In this document: positions 36,332 to 45,666 of the stretch, in pieces | How the letters are laid out: the number at the start of each line of letters is the position of its first letter | Position numbering within the stretch: position 1 is the stretch's first letter | DNA from: Actinobacteria bacterium OK074 | Lineage (GTDB): Bacteria > Actinomycetota > Actinomycetes > Streptomycetales > Streptomycetaceae | DNA: 62,223 bases | Assembly (NCBI GenBank): GCA_001298575.1 | Contig: LJCV01000266.1 | Span: 1-62,223 of the forward strand | Direction of reading: 5' to 3' | Position numbers and translations under genes: made by a program | Notes under the pieces: model-generated | Told to the model about the DNA's origin: nothing | Seen by the model: the letters and a program-made list of their open reading frames with translations, nothing else | Databases searched by the model: none

Positions 36332-38230
36332 CTATCCTGCCTCGTCGCCACCGAACAGGGCGAAGGCGCAGTTCACCAGGCCGAGATGACTGAACGCCTG
36401 CGGGAAGTTGCCCAGTTGGCGCCCGGCCGCCGGATCGTACTCCTCGGCGAGCAGCCCGACGTCGTTCCCGAGCCCGACCAGCCGGCCGAACAGTTCGCGG
36501 GCCTCGGCCCCGCGGCCGGTGCGGTGCAGGGCGTCGGCCAGCCAGAAGGAGCACACCAGGAAGGTGCCCTCCTCGCCCGGCAGCCCGTCCAGGCCCGTAC
36601 CCTCCGTGTCCCCCGTGCCCTCCGTGCTGTACCGGCGCACCAGTCCGTCGTGGGACAGCTCCGCGCGGACCGCGTCGACGGTGCCCACGATCCGGGGGTC
36701 GTCCGGCGGCAGGAAACCGACGCGGGGCAGGAGCAGCAGGGCCGCGTCCAGGCCGCGCGAGCCGTAGTACTGCGTGAACGTGTTCCGCTCGGCGTCGTAG
36801 CCGCGCTCGCACACCTCGCGGTGCACCTCGTCGCGCATCGCCCGCCAGCCGTCCAGGTCGCCGCCGAGCTTCGGCTGTGCCTCCAGGGTGCGGACGCAGC
36901 GGTCGGCGGCCACCCACGCCATCACCTTCGAGTACACGAAGTGGCGCCGCCCGCCGCGCACTTCCCACAACCCCTCGTCGGGTTGCCGCCAGGCGGTGCG
37001 CAGGAAGTCCATCAGCGCCCGCTGCACCCGCCACATGTGCGGCTCGACCGGCAGCCCCGACCGCCGGGCCAGGAACAGCGAGTCCATGACCTCCCCGTAC
37101 ACGTCCAACTGGAGCTGGTTCACGGCGCCGTTGCCGATCCGTACCGGCGCCGAGCCGCGGAAACCGGGCAGCCAGCCCAGCTCGAACTCGGGCAGCCGCC
37201 GTTCGCCGGACAGGCCGTACATGATCTGGAGATCGGCCGGATCGCCCGCGGCGGCGCGCAGCAGCCAGTCGCGCCACGCCCGCGCCTCGTCCTCGTAACC
37301 CGCCGAGAGCAGCGCGTCCAGGGTGAGGGTGGAGTCGCGCAGCCAGGTGTAGCGGTAGTCCCAGTTGCGGACCCCGCCGATCTCCTCCGGCAACGAGGTG
37401 GTGGGGGCGGCGACGATCGCGCCGGTCGGCGCGTAGGTGAGCGCCTTGAGGGTGATCAGGGAGCGCACGACCGCCTCCCGGTACGGGCCGTCGTAACGGC
37501 AACGCGCCGTCCACTCCCGCCAGTCGGCGACGCTCGTCTCCAACGACGTGTACGGGTCGACCAGCGGCGGACGCTCCTGGTGGGAGGGGTGCCAGGTGAG
37601 CACGAACGCGACCCGCTCGCCCGCCGCGACGGTGAACTCCGAGTGCGTGCAGTAGTCCGCGCCCCAGGTCCGCACGGCGGGCTCACTGCGCAGCCATACG
37701 GCGTCGGGGCCCGCGACCGCCACCCGGTGGCCGTCGGAACGGCGCATCCACGGCACGATCGACCCGTAGTCGAACCGCAGCCGCAGGGCCCCGCGCATCG
37801 TGACGCTGCCGCTCAGCCCCTCGACGACGCGTACGAGGTCGGGGGCGCCGTCGCGCTGCGGCATCAGGTCGGTGACCCGGACGTGCCCTTCGGGGGTCTC
37901 CCACTCGGTGTCCAGGACGAGGGTGCCGGGGCGGTAGGCGCGCCGGGTGCAGGCCCGGTTCCGCGGGTCCTTCGCGGCCATGGCGGACTTCGGTGCCAGC
38001 TGCCAGTGGCCGTTGTGTTCGTCGCCCAGGAGCGCGGCGAAACAGGCCGCCGAGTCGAACCGGGGCAGGCAGAGCCAGTCGACGGAACCGTCATGGCCGA
38101 CCAGCGCGGCGGTCTGGTGGTCGCCGATGAGGGCGTAGTCCTCGATGTTCGCCGGGTGTCCGGCTTTGCCTGCGGTCTTGTCAGCGGATTGGCCGGCGGA
38201 CTGGTCGGCGTCCTTGGGGGATCTGTGCAC
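36332..38230 (-). CDS. Glycoside hydrolase family 15 protein (glucoamylase/trehalase type)
   Basis: About 632 residues. The N-terminal beta domain has NIEDYALIGDHQTAALVGHDGSVDWLCLPRFDS and the (alpha/alpha)6 barrel has GGVRNWDYRYTWLRDSTLTLDALL, DLQIMYGLSGERRLPE and NGAVNQLQLDVYGEVMDSL. These are typical of the GH15 group that includes actinobacterial trehalases. Glucoamylase or trehalase activity cannot be separated by eye. The GTG at 38230 is chosen because the family begins shortly after it; a TTG 11 codons upstream is an alternative. It probably shares a transcript with the SDR gene. Confidence 0.87.
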   Translation of the reverse strand: MHRSPKDADQSAGQSADKTAGKAGHPANIEDYALIGDHQTAALVGHDGSVDWLCLPRFDSAACFAALLGDEHNGHWQLAPKSAMAAKDPRNRACTRRAYRPGTLVLDTEWETPEGHVRVTDLMPQRDGAPDLVRVVEGLSGSVTMRGALRLRFDYGSIVPWMRRSDGHRVAVAGPDAVWLRSEPAVRTWGADYCTHSEFTVAAGERVAFVLTWHPSHQERPPLVDPYTSLETSVADWREWTARCRYDGPYREAVVRSLITLKALTYAPTGAIVAAPTTSLPEEIGGVRNWDYRYTWLRDSTLTLDALLSAGYEDEARAWRDWLLRAAAGDPADLQIMYGLSGERRLPEFELGWLPGFRGSAPVRIGNGAVNQLQLDVYGEVMDSLFLARRSGLPVEPHMWRVQRALMDFLRTAWRQPDEGLWEVRGGRRHFVYSKVMAWVAADRCVRTLEAQPKLGGDLDGWRAMRDEVHREVCERGYDAERNTFTQYYGSRGLDAALLLLPRVGFLPPDDPRIVGTVDAVRAELSHDGLVRRYSTEGTGDTEGTGLDGLPGEEGTFLVCSFWLADALHRTGRGAEARELFGRLVGLGNDVGLLAEEYDPAAGRQLGNFPQAFSHLGLVNCAFALFGGDEAG

Positions 38231-38301
38231 GGATCCCGGGTTCCCGGCGACGCCTGACGGCAATCAGGGGCGGGGCCGGGTGGGTGACGGACGCCCGACG
38301 G

Positions 38302-39168
38302 TCAGGCCGAGGCCGTCTCCGTCTCGGTGGCTTGCTGCTCCTGCTGTCGTTCCTGTTCTTCCTGCTGCCGTTCCGCCCGCGCCGCGTTCTCGGCCCGTTC
38401 GCGGCGCTCGCGGCGCACCAGGACGACGAAGCCGACCGGGACGAACGCGGAGAACAGCCACCACTGGATCGCGTACGGCAGGTTGATGTCGCCGAGCCCG
38501 ATCCAGCTGCTGTCCTCGGTGGGCGACGGGATCAGCTCGGGGCTGCCGCTCTTGGGCGCGGGCGCGGTCATCTCGATGTAACCACCAAGGATCCGCGTCG
38601 CGGAGGTGTCGCCCGTGTCGCGCAGCAGCTTGCCGACCTGCTTGCTGTTGATCAACATGATCTGACGGTCGGGCAGCCCCGAGACGTTCTTGATGCCGCT
38701 CGCGGCCGTCGTCTGGTTCTGCATCAGCCGCCCGGTGACGGTGGTCTCGCCGCTCGGGGGCGCCGGGATCTTCGGGAACGCGGTCTGCGAGTCGGGCGAG
38801 GGGACCCAGCCCCGGTTGACGAGGAGTGTCCTGCCGTCGTCCAGCACGAACGGGGTCAGGACGTGGTAGCCGACCTCGTCGTCCACGTTCGTACGACGGC
38901 GCACCACGAGTTCGTGCGCGGTGTCGAAGTGGCCCTTCGCGGTCACCCGGCGGTAGATGTCTTTGTGCCTGGGGGCGCCGCCGACCGAGGTGAGTGTCTC
39001 GGCGGGCACCGGCTCGGCCGCCAGGGAGGCGTTCATCACCTTGTTGAGCGCCTGCCGGTGGTCGTGGCGGTGCAACTGCCACATGCCCAGCCAGATCATC
39101 GTCGGGATCATCACGAAGGCCACGAGGGCGAGGATCACCCACTGCCGGGACAACAGGAAGCGGTACAC
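38302..39168 (-). CDS. SURF1 family cytochrome oxidase assembly protein
   Basis: 288 residues. A membrane helix at each end (VILALVAFVMIPTMIWLGMWQLHRHDHR and WWLFSAFVPVGFVVLVRR) encloses a periplasmic domain with LVNRGWVPSP, the SURF1 signature, and IGLGDINLPYAIQWW. It probably helps place heme in the aa3 oxidase. A Gln/Glu-rich tail follows the last helix. The start is GTG at 39168. It is the first of a possible three-gene unit with the GH15 and SDR genes (71-nt gap). Confidence 0.9.
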   Translation of the reverse strand: MYRFLLSRQWVILALVAFVMIPTMIWLGMWQLHRHDHRQALNKVMNASLAAEPVPAETLTSVGGAPRHKDIYRRVTAKGHFDTAHELVVRRRTNVDDEVGYHVLTPFVLDDGRTLLVNRGWVPSPDSQTAFPKIPAPPSGETTVTGRLMQNQTTAASGIKNVSGLPDRQIMLINSKQVGKLLRDTGDTSATRILGGYIEMTAPAPKSGSPELIPSPTEDSSWIGLGDINLPYAIQWWLFSAFVPVGFVVLVRRERRERAENAARAERQQEEQERQQEQQATETETASA

Positions 39169-39247
39169 CCGAAGACCGTACCTCTGCGGACTTCGGCCCC
39201 CGACGGGAGGGTCCGGTCGGGGGCGCGGGGGAGGGGCGGACGGGGGC

Positions 39248-39481
39248 TCAGACCTTGTCGACGATGCCCACCTTCCCCTCCGCGCGGGCGCAGTGGCCGC
39301 CGCAGTACCAGTGGCCCTCGACCTCGACGCCCTGGCCGATGATCTGGACGCGACAGTGCTCGCAGATGGGGGCCATGCGGTGGATCGCGCAGGCGAAACT
39401 GTCGAAGACGTGCACCGCGCCCTGCGCGTGCACCTCGAAACTCATGCCGTAGTCGTTTCCGCAGACTTCACAACGTGCCAT
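39248..39481 (-). CDS. Small zinc-ribbon-like protein, unknown function
   Basis: 77 residues with paired metal ligands: CEVCGNDYG at residues 4-12, FACAIHRMAPICEHCRV at about 29-45, and HWYCGGHCARAEG near 57-69. The pattern suggests one or two zinc sites. Small proteins of this type are widespread in actinobacteria without a known role. It lies on the same strand between the exonuclease and SURF1 genes and probably has its own transcript. Confidence 0.82.
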   Translation of the reverse strand: MARCEVCGNDYGMSFEVHAQGAVHVFDSFACAIHRMAPICEHCRVQIIGQGVEVEGHWYCGGHCARAEGKVGIVDKV

Positions 39482-39576
39482 GCGCCACAGGGTGGGGCGC
39501 GGGCGCGGCGGGGGCGGGGGGGCGCCGGGCGAGTCGCGGTCCCGTCACCCGTACGTCGGTCTCACGCGCGCGGGGT

Positions 39577-40572
39577 TCACCGTTTCGTCGCGGATTCCAC
39601 ACTGTGGAGCAGCTGCCCGAAGGCCGCCTCGTCGATCACCGGGGTGCCGAACTGCCGGGCCTTGACCACTTTCGACGTGTTCGACCCCGGGTCGTTCGTG
39701 ACGAGCAGGCTGGTCAGCCGGGACAGGCTCGTCGCCACGTGCAGTCCCGCCTCGACGGCCCGGTCCTCCAGGAGTTCGCGGTCGACCGAGGTGTCGCCCG
39801 AGAACGCCACCCGCATGCCCTGCTTGAGAGGCTTGCCGTCCTCGTACCGGCCGGGGTTCGGATACGGCGACGGCGGCAGCTTGCGGGACTGGCGCCAACT
39901 GCCCGTACTCGCGCGGTAGCCGCCGCCGTAGCCCCCGGACGCCTGCTGGCCGATCCGCGGCGTGGCGGACCACTCCGTGAGCGGCAGGCACTCCAGCAGC
40001 GGCAGCCGGACGCCGTCGCGCGCGGCCGCGTGCAGGCTCGGCCGGAACGCCTCGGCCAGCACCCGGGCGTCGTCCAGCGCGTGGTGCGCCTGCCGCTGCA
40101 CCACGCCGAAGTGCGCGGCCAGCGTCTCCAGCTTGTGGTTGGGCAGCGGCAGCCCCAGTTCCTTGGAGAGCGCGATGGTGCACAGCCGCTGCCGTACGGG
40201 CGCCTCGCGTTCCGCGCGGGCGTACTCCCGGGCGATCATCGACCAGTCGAAGACCGCGTTGTGCGCGACGAGCACCCGGTCGGCGAGCCGGTCGGCGAAC
40301 TCCGCGGCGATCTCCCGGAACAGCGGCGCCCCTTCGAGCACGTCACTCGTCAGCCCGTGGATCCACACCGGGCCCGGATCGCGCTCCGGGTTGACCGTCG
40401 TGTACCAGTGGTCCTCGACCTCGCCGCGCTCGTCCAGCTGGTAGACGCCCGCGGAGATTATCCGGTCGTCGCGGGCCAGCCCGGTGGTCTCGACATCGAC
40501 GACCGCGTACCCCTTCGGATACGCGGCCGGCCACGGCACGGGCGACGCTGCGGTCGTACGGTCTTCGAGCAT
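39577..40572 (-). CDS. DEDDh 3'-5' exonuclease with C-terminal BRCT domain
   Basis: 331 residues. The exonuclease domain has ExoI YAVVDVETTGL, ExoII VAHNAVFDWSMI and ExoIII QAHHALDDARVLAE, as in the DNA polymerase III epsilon family. A Gly/Ser/Tyr-rich linker (about 205-235) leads to a BRCT domain (MRVAFSGDTSVDRELLEDRAVEAGL, TSLLVTNDPGSNTSKVVKARQFGTPVIDE). The role is probably DNA repair or proofreading rather than replication itself. The ATG at 40572 is preferred over a TTG two codons upstream. Confidence 0.92.
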   Translation of the reverse strand: MLEDRTTAASPVPWPAAYPKGYAVVDVETTGLARDDRIISAGVYQLDERGEVEDHWYTTVNPERDPGPVWIHGLTSDVLEGAPLFREIAAEFADRLADRVLVAHNAVFDWSMIAREYARAEREAPVRQRLCTIALSKELGLPLPNHKLETLAAHFGVVQRQAHHALDDARVLAEAFRPSLHAAARDGVRLPLLECLPLTEWSATPRIGQQASGGYGGGYRASTGSWRQSRKLPPSPYPNPGRYEDGKPLKQGMRVAFSGDTSVDRELLEDRAVEAGLHVATSLSRLTSLLVTNDPGSNTSKVVKARQFGTPVIDEAAFGQLLHSVESATKR

Positions 40573-40709
40573 GGTCAATGAGGATACGGGCCGCCACTGA
40601 CAGTCCTGTCCCGGACTCCGGTTTCCCGCCCGCCCGAAGGCACTCCGTCAGCTGCGGTACGGGGCCCGGCCGTTCCGGCATCCGCCCCCGTTTCTGGCAT
40701 CCTCCCTGC

Positions 40710-41474
40710 GTGACCCAACCTCCGGCGAAACCTCCGGCGAACCAACCCTCCGAGAACGGCGCACAGTACGACGTACAGCACGACGAGGCCCATAACGGCG
40801 CCCTCGGCTCGCGGCTGAACTGGCTGCGGGCGGCGGTGCTCGGCGCGAACGACGGCATCGTGTCCACCGCGGGCCTCGTGGTCGGCGTGGCGGGCGCGAC
40901 GGACGAGCGCGCCGCCCTGCTGACGGCGGGTCTGGCGGGCCTGCTGGCCGGTTCCCTGTCGATGGCGGCGGGCGAATACGTGTCCGTGTCCACCCAACGC
41001 GACTCGGAGAAGGCGGCGTTGGCCCTGGAACGGCGGGAGTTGCGCGAGCAGCCCGCGGCCGAGCTGGAGGAGCTGACGGAACTCCTCCAGGAGCGCGGCC
41101 TGTCCCGGGACGTGGCGATGGAGGCGGCCCAGCAGCTGACGGAACGTGACGCCCTGCGCGCCCACGCGCGCGTGGAGCTGGGCATCGACCCCGACGCCCT
41201 GACGAACCCCTGGCACGCGGCGGGCGCGAGCTTCCTGGCGTTCACTGTGGGCGCCCTGCTGCCGCTCCTGGCCATCGTGCTGCCGTCGGCGGGGTGGCGG
41301 GTCCCGGTGACCGTGGTGTCGGTCCTGGCCGCGCTCGTGTGCACCGGCTGGGGCAGCGCACGGCTGGGGTCGGCCCGGGTGGGACGCGCGGTGGTGCGCA
41401 ACGTGGTGGGCGGCGGCCTGGCGATGGGGGTCACGTACGCGGTGGGGGTCCTGCTGGGGGCGACCGGGGTCTGA
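40710..41474 (+). CDS. VIT1/CCC1 family iron/manganese transporter
   Basis: 254 residues. Five membrane helices around the family segments LNWLRAAVLGANDGIVSTAGLVVGVAGA, LSMAAGEYVSVSTQRDSEKAAL and a Glu-rich cytosolic helix pair (LERRELREQPAAELEELTELL), the metal-binding domain of VIT proteins. The N-terminal 30 residues are polar with HDEAHNG. It is expected to export Fe2+ or Mn2+ from the cytosol. The GTG at 40710 was chosen because the upstream frame is promoter sequence shared with the divergent exonuclease gene. Confidence 0.9.
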   Translation: MTQPPAKPPANQPSENGAQYDVQHDEAHNGALGSRLNWLRAAVLGANDGIVSTAGLVVGVAGATDERAALLTAGLAGLLAGSLSMAAGEYVSVSTQRDSEKAALALERRELREQPAAELEELTELLQERGLSRDVAMEAAQQLTERDALRAHARVELGIDPDALTNPWHAAGASFLAFTVGALLPLLAIVLPSAGWRVPVTVVSVLAALVCTGWGSARLGSARVGRAVVRNVVGGGLAMGVTYAVGVLLGATGV

Positions 41475-41618
41475 CCTCTGGTCCGGCTGGTTCCCGCCGG
41501 GGTGCCACGGGGCCGAAACCCCTCGGCGCGCAGGCAACGGCACCGGCGGCGTACCGTGAGAGGGGCCCGGTCACTGCCGGGTCCCCCCACTCGCAGCCGC
41601 ACGAAAAGGATCTTCGTC

Positions 41619-42665
41619 ATGCGCGCCACCACTATCCACGCTCCGTACGACATGCGCGTGGAGGACGTCCCCGACCCCGTGGTGCGGTCGCCCACCGACG
41701 CCGTCGTCCGTGTGCTGCGCGCGTGCATCTGCGGCAGCGACCTGTGGGCCTTCCGTGGCGAGTCGCCCCGGCAGCCGGGGCAGCGCATCGGGCACGAGTT
41801 CCTCGGCGTCGTCGAGGAGACCGGCGCCGAGGTCTCCCAGCTGACGGTCGGCGATCTCGTCGTCGCGCCCTTCGTGTGGTCCGACGGCGTCTGCGAGTAC
41901 TGCCGCGAGGGGCTCTACACCTCCTGCGTGCACGGCGGCTTCTGGGGCTCCTCCGGCCACGACGGCGGCCAGGGCGAGGCCGTGCGGGTGCCCTACGCCG
42001 ACGGCACCCTCGTCCGGCTGCCCAAGGACGCGGTCTCCGACGAGCACCTCCTGACCGCCCTGCTGACGCTCTCCGACGTCATGGGCACCGGGCACCACGC
42101 GGCCGTCGGCGCGGGCGTCCGGGAGGGCGCCACCGTGGCCGTCGTCGGCGACGGCGCCGTCGGGCTGTGCGCGGTGCTCGCCGCCAAGCGGCTCGGCGCC
42201 GGACGGATCATCGCCCTCGGGCGCCACCAGGCCCGCACCGACATCGCGCGCCGCTTCGGCGCCACGGACGTCGTCGCCGAGCGCGGTGAGGCCGCCGTCG
42301 CCGCCGTCCGCGAACTGACCGGCGGACAGGGCGCCCACTGCGTCGTCGAGGCCGTCGGCACCGAGCAGTCGATGCGCACGGCCGTCGACGTCACGCGCGC
42401 GGGCGGCGCCATCGGCTACGTCGGCGTGCCCCACGGCAGCGCCACCGGGCTGGACCTGGGCACCCTGTTCGCCCGCAACATCGCCGTGCGCGGCGGGGTC
42501 GCGCCCGTGCGCGCGTACATCCCGGAACTGCTGCCCGACGTCCTCGACGGCACCATCGACCCCTCACCCGTCTTCGACCTGACCGTCGGCCTGGAGGACG
42601 TGCCCGGTGGCTACAAGGCGATGGACGAGCGCACGGCGCTGAAGGTGATGGTCACGAACGGTTGA
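41619..42665 (+). CDS. Zinc-dependent alcohol dehydrogenase family protein
   Basis: 348 residues of the medium-chain dehydrogenase superfamily. Catalytic zinc ligands are in CICGSDLWAFRGE and GHEFLGVVEETG; VCEYCREGLYTSC is a reduced structural zinc lobe; TVAVVGDGAVGLCAVLAAKRLGA is the nucleotide-binding fold. The substrate is unknown. The ATG has GAAAAGGA 8 nt upstream. The stop codon is within a short repeat. Confidence 0.9.
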   Translation: MRATTIHAPYDMRVEDVPDPVVRSPTDAVVRVLRACICGSDLWAFRGESPRQPGQRIGHEFLGVVEETGAEVSQLTVGDLVVAPFVWSDGVCEYCREGLYTSCVHGGFWGSSGHDGGQGEAVRVPYADGTLVRLPKDAVSDEHLLTALLTLSDVMGTGHHAAVGAGVREGATVAVVGDGAVGLCAVLAAKRLGAGRIIALGRHQARTDIARRFGATDVVAERGEAAVAAVRELTGGQGAHCVVEAVGTEQSMRTAVDVTRAGGAIGYVGVPHGSATGLDLGTLFARNIAVRGGVAPVRAYIPELLPDVLDGTIDPSPVFDLTVGLEDVPGGYKAMDERTALKVMVTNG

Positions 42666-42740
42666 TGACGGGCAATGGTTGGACGGGCAATGGTTGATGG
42701 TGTTGTGTGGACGGCATCAATGATTGACGTCAATGGTTGA
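42660..42740. repeat. Degenerate tandem repeats spanning the dehydrogenase stop codon
   Basis: GGTTGATGACGGGCAAT (42660-42676) and GGTTGGACGGGCAAT (42677-42691) are adjacent copies, followed by degenerate copies with the CAATGGTTGATG core (to about 42740). The first contains the TGA stop codon (42663-42665). The rest of the gap up to 42833 is similar low-complexity sequence and has no gene. Confidence 0.8.
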
Positions 42741-42833
42741 TGTCGGTGGCGTGGGCATCCGTGGCATGGCGTTGACGTCCGTGGTGTGGCGTGCGGTGAC
42801 CGCGTTCCTCGCGTCCGGCTGTCTGCCTGCCGG

Positions 42834-44054
42834 TCATGGCCACCTGATCGGCAGCGGCAGCGCCGTGAGCAACCCCGACGCCGCGACGACCGCGCCCAGG
42901 ACGGCGACCTCCGCGCGTGCGGGGGACAGGGCGGTCAGCGGGTCGGGTGCCCGGCGCAGCCGGAACCGGGCCCACAGGGCGAGCACCACGACGACGGCCA
43001 CCAGGAGCACCTTGGCGAGCAGGGCACGCCCGTACGCCGTCGTCGTCAACTGGTCCAGGATCGTGCCGGCCGGCATCCGCCGCAGCGAACTCCACACCCC
43101 GGTCGTGGTGATCAACGCCAGGAGGATGGCCGCCACGCGCGCGTAGAGGCCGAGGAGTGCGGCGCCCGTTTCCGGGGAGGCCGGTTGCGTGGCGTCCGCC
43201 CGCGGGGAGGTCGACTGCACGGCGTCCGCCCCCGGCGACTCGCGCCAGTGCCGCAGCATCCGTAGGACGTGCAGCAGTCCGCCCACCCACAGGGCCGCGC
43301 ACGTCACGTGAACCAGGGTCAGGGCCGAGCCCAGTAGTGCGCCGTGCTCCACGGCCGGGGGATGCGCGCGCAGGGCCTCGGCGACCGCCACCGCGGCCAG
43401 TGGCCACACCTGGGTGCCGGGCCGGCGGGAGAGCGCGCACATCCCTGCCACCAGGAAGGCGTTCACCTCCAGGAGGGCCAACGAGCCGTCCCGTGACTGG
43501 TAGAGGCCGCCCACGTCGATCTGGGACAGCCTGCTGGGGACCAGGTTCCCGGTGGCCACCACCGAGGCGAGCCCCAGCGCCGCCACGAAGCCCGCCCCCG
43601 CTGCCCAGGGCGCCCAACTGCGCGGCCCGGGACCCGTGTCCGCCCCCGGTATCCGCCGGGCCAACCGGGCCGCGAACAACTCACCCGCGGACACGCACAG
43701 CGCGGCGAACAGCACCATGCGCAGGAAGCCGATGCCGGCCACACCGGGCGCAGCCGCCTCACCCGTGCCGTCCAGCGCGGCGGACGGGCCGAGCAACGGG
43801 ATCAGGGCCGCGGCCGCCACCAGGAGGAGGACGGCGACGGCCCGCCTGGTCGAGGGACGACCGGCACGGGCGCGTGCACGTGCCCCGGCACCCGCGCGCG
43901 CGGGCGCCCGTCTCGCGTCCGTGACGGGGCCGTCCGTGCCACTGCCGTCCGTGCCACTACTGGCCGTGCCAACGCCGTCCGTGCCACCGCGGTCCGTGTC
44001 GCGACCGTCCGCACCGCCGCCGTTCGTATCGGTTCTCGGGCGTATCGGGCTCAC
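42834..44054 (-). CDS. CopD family membrane protein
   Basis: About 406 residues with eight or nine membrane helices. CopD features are HVTCAALWVGGLLHVLRML, LLALITTTGVWSSLRRMPAG and YGRALLAKVLLVAVVVVLALWARF. Related proteins take part in copper uptake to the cytosol or to copper enzymes. The first 75 residues are a low-complexity Gly/Thr/Asp then Ala/Arg tract, encoded by short DNA repeats (GGCACGGACGG-like). The start is uncertain: GTG at 44054 is given; a TTG at 44090 is possible, and the family's core begins later. Confidence 0.82.
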   Translation of the reverse strand: MSPIRPRTDTNGGGADGRDTDRGGTDGVGTASSGTDGSGTDGPVTDARRAPARAGAGARARARAGRPSTRRAVAVLLLVAAAALIPLLGPSAALDGTGEAAAPGVAGIGFLRMVLFAALCVSAGELFAARLARRIPGADTGPGPRSWAPWAAGAGFVAALGLASVVATGNLVPSRLSQIDVGGLYQSRDGSLALLEVNAFLVAGMCALSRRPGTQVWPLAAVAVAEALRAHPPAVEHGALLGSALTLVHVTCAALWVGGLLHVLRMLRHWRESPGADAVQSTSPRADATQPASPETGAALLGLYARVAAILLALITTTGVWSSLRRMPAGTILDQLTTTAYGRALLAKVLLVAVVVVLALWARFRLRRAPDPLTALSPARAEVAVLGAVVAASGLLTALPLPIRWP

Positions 44055-44198
44055 CTCACGATGGTCACCAGTCGTCGTATAACCGGGCAAGTGCGGTGAA
44101 ACAAATGGCGGATTCGTGTTCCGCCGCCGGGGAGAGCCTTCCCCGGAGTGCGCCTCCGGACGACAACAGGACGAGGTTCGCGGACACGGACTTGGAGC

Positions 44199-45656
44199 TC
44201 ACGGGGACGAGGTCCATCGTGCGGCGTCTCCTCCCCAAGGCCCCGGCGGACAGGCCCAGTTCAGCGGCCCGCCCGCGAAGCGGACCGGCGGCAGGGCGTG
44301 CCGCAGGAGCCCCAACTCGCTCTTCGTTTCCGTGAGCCAGGGGCCCGGACCGTCGTACGCCGCCGTCTCGCGGGGCCCGTCCGGCGCGACGGCCGCCGCT
44401 TGCGCGGACCCACCCGTCAGCCACGCCGCCGTCCGCGCGAGCGCCAGCCGTACGAGCCGGGTGCCGCCCTCCTCCGCCTGGTCGGTGAGCGCGCGCAGCA
44501 CGGCCGCGGCCATCAGGTAGCCCGAGCCGTGGTCGAGGGCCTGCGCGGGCAGCGCGCCCGGCTCCTGGGGCGACCCTTCGGCCACCGCGATGCCGGTCGC
44601 GACCTGCACCAGGCTGTCGAAGCCCCGCCGCCCGCCCCACGGCCCGTACGCGCCCCACGCCGACACCTGCGCCACCACCAGCCCGGGGCGGCGCTCCGCC
44701 AGCGCCCCGGGGGTCAGCCCGAACCGGTCGAGCGCGCCCGGCCGGTATCCGGTGACCACGACGTCCGCTCCGGCCAGCAGTTCCCCGAAGGTGCGGTGGT
44801 CGGCGCGGGCCGTCAGGTCGAGCGTGGTGGAACGCTTCCCGAAGTCCAGGTCGGCGTGCTGGTCCGGCAGTTCGGGCAGCAGCGGGCTGTCGACGCGCAG
44901 CACGTCGGCGCCGAGGAGGGCGAGCGTGCGGGTCGCCACCGGGCCCGAGATGACCCGGGTGAGATCCAGGACGCGCAGCCCGGACGCGGGCAGCAACGGG
45001 CTCCCGGGCGCGCTCCCAGGCATACCGCCAGACGCGTTCCCGCTCCCGCTCCCGGGCAACGGGGCGAGCCTCCGCGCCGGGGCGCCGTCGAGCCGCTCGC
45101 GCTCCACCAGGGGGCGCGCGGCCAGCTCCCGTGCCTGCTCGTGCGCCGCCCACTCCGTGGGGGTGCGCAGCGCGACGGTGAGGCCGCCCGCCGCGTACAC
45201 GCTCTCCTCGACGTCGAGGGACGCGCGCGTGGCGATGCGGGCGGCCACCGCCTCGGCGGACGCGTCCGGGGCCAGGCCCAGCACGCCGAGCAGCCGGGAA
45301 CGGTGGTGCGGGTAGTTCGCGTGCGTGCGCACCCATCCGTCCGCGGTCCGCCAGAAACGCGACAGCGGCGCGAAGGTGACCGGTGCCCGCCCGTCGACGA
45401 GCAACTGCCGCTCACTGCGGAAGGCCGCCGCGACGGCCCCGTCGTCGACCTCCACCGCGGGCACGCCCCCGCCCGTACGGCGAGCGGTCAGCTCGGCCCC
45501 GGCGAGGGCGCACACCGCGACGCAGGTGCGCGCCAACTCCCGTACCGGAAGCCGCGCCGGCAGCGTGCCTTCGCGTACGACGGCCGAGACGCGGGACCCC
45601 AGGGAGGGGTCCCCGCCCAGCGTGGCCCATGTTGATTCCGTGTTCGGATCAGTCAT
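44199..45656 (-). CDS. CaiB/BaiF (class III) CoA transferase-like protein, unusual domain order
   Basis: 485 residues. From about residue 235 it reads LRVLDLTRVISGPVATRTLALLGADVLRVDSP, the normal N-terminus of class III CoA transferases, followed by FGKRSTTLDLTARADHRTFGELLAGADVVVTGYRPGAL. Ahead of it lie over 200 residues with FWRTADGWVRTHANYPHH, which resembles the C-terminal lobe of the same family. The order therefore looks permuted or like a fused truncated copy. The substrate is unknown. The ATG at 45656 stands next to the strong palindromic operator region. Confidence 0.82.
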   Translation of the reverse strand: MTDPNTESTWATLGGDPSLGSRVSAVVREGTLPARLPVRELARTCVAVCALAGAELTARRTGGGVPAVEVDDGAVAAAFRSERQLLVDGRAPVTFAPLSRFWRTADGWVRTHANYPHHRSRLLGVLGLAPDASAEAVAARIATRASLDVEESVYAAGGLTVALRTPTEWAAHEQARELAARPLVERERLDGAPARRLAPLPGSGSGNASGGMPGSAPGSPLLPASGLRVLDLTRVISGPVATRTLALLGADVLRVDSPLLPELPDQHADLDFGKRSTTLDLTARADHRTFGELLAGADVVVTGYRPGALDRFGLTPGALAERRPGLVVAQVSAWGAYGPWGGRRGFDSLVQVATGIAVAEGSPQEPGALPAQALDHGSGYLMAAAVLRALTDQAEEGGTRLVRLALARTAAWLTGGSAQAAAVAPDGPRETAAYDGPGPWLTETKSELGLLRHALPPVRFAGGPLNWACPPGPWGGDAARWTSSP

Positions 45657-45666
45657 GGAAACCACT

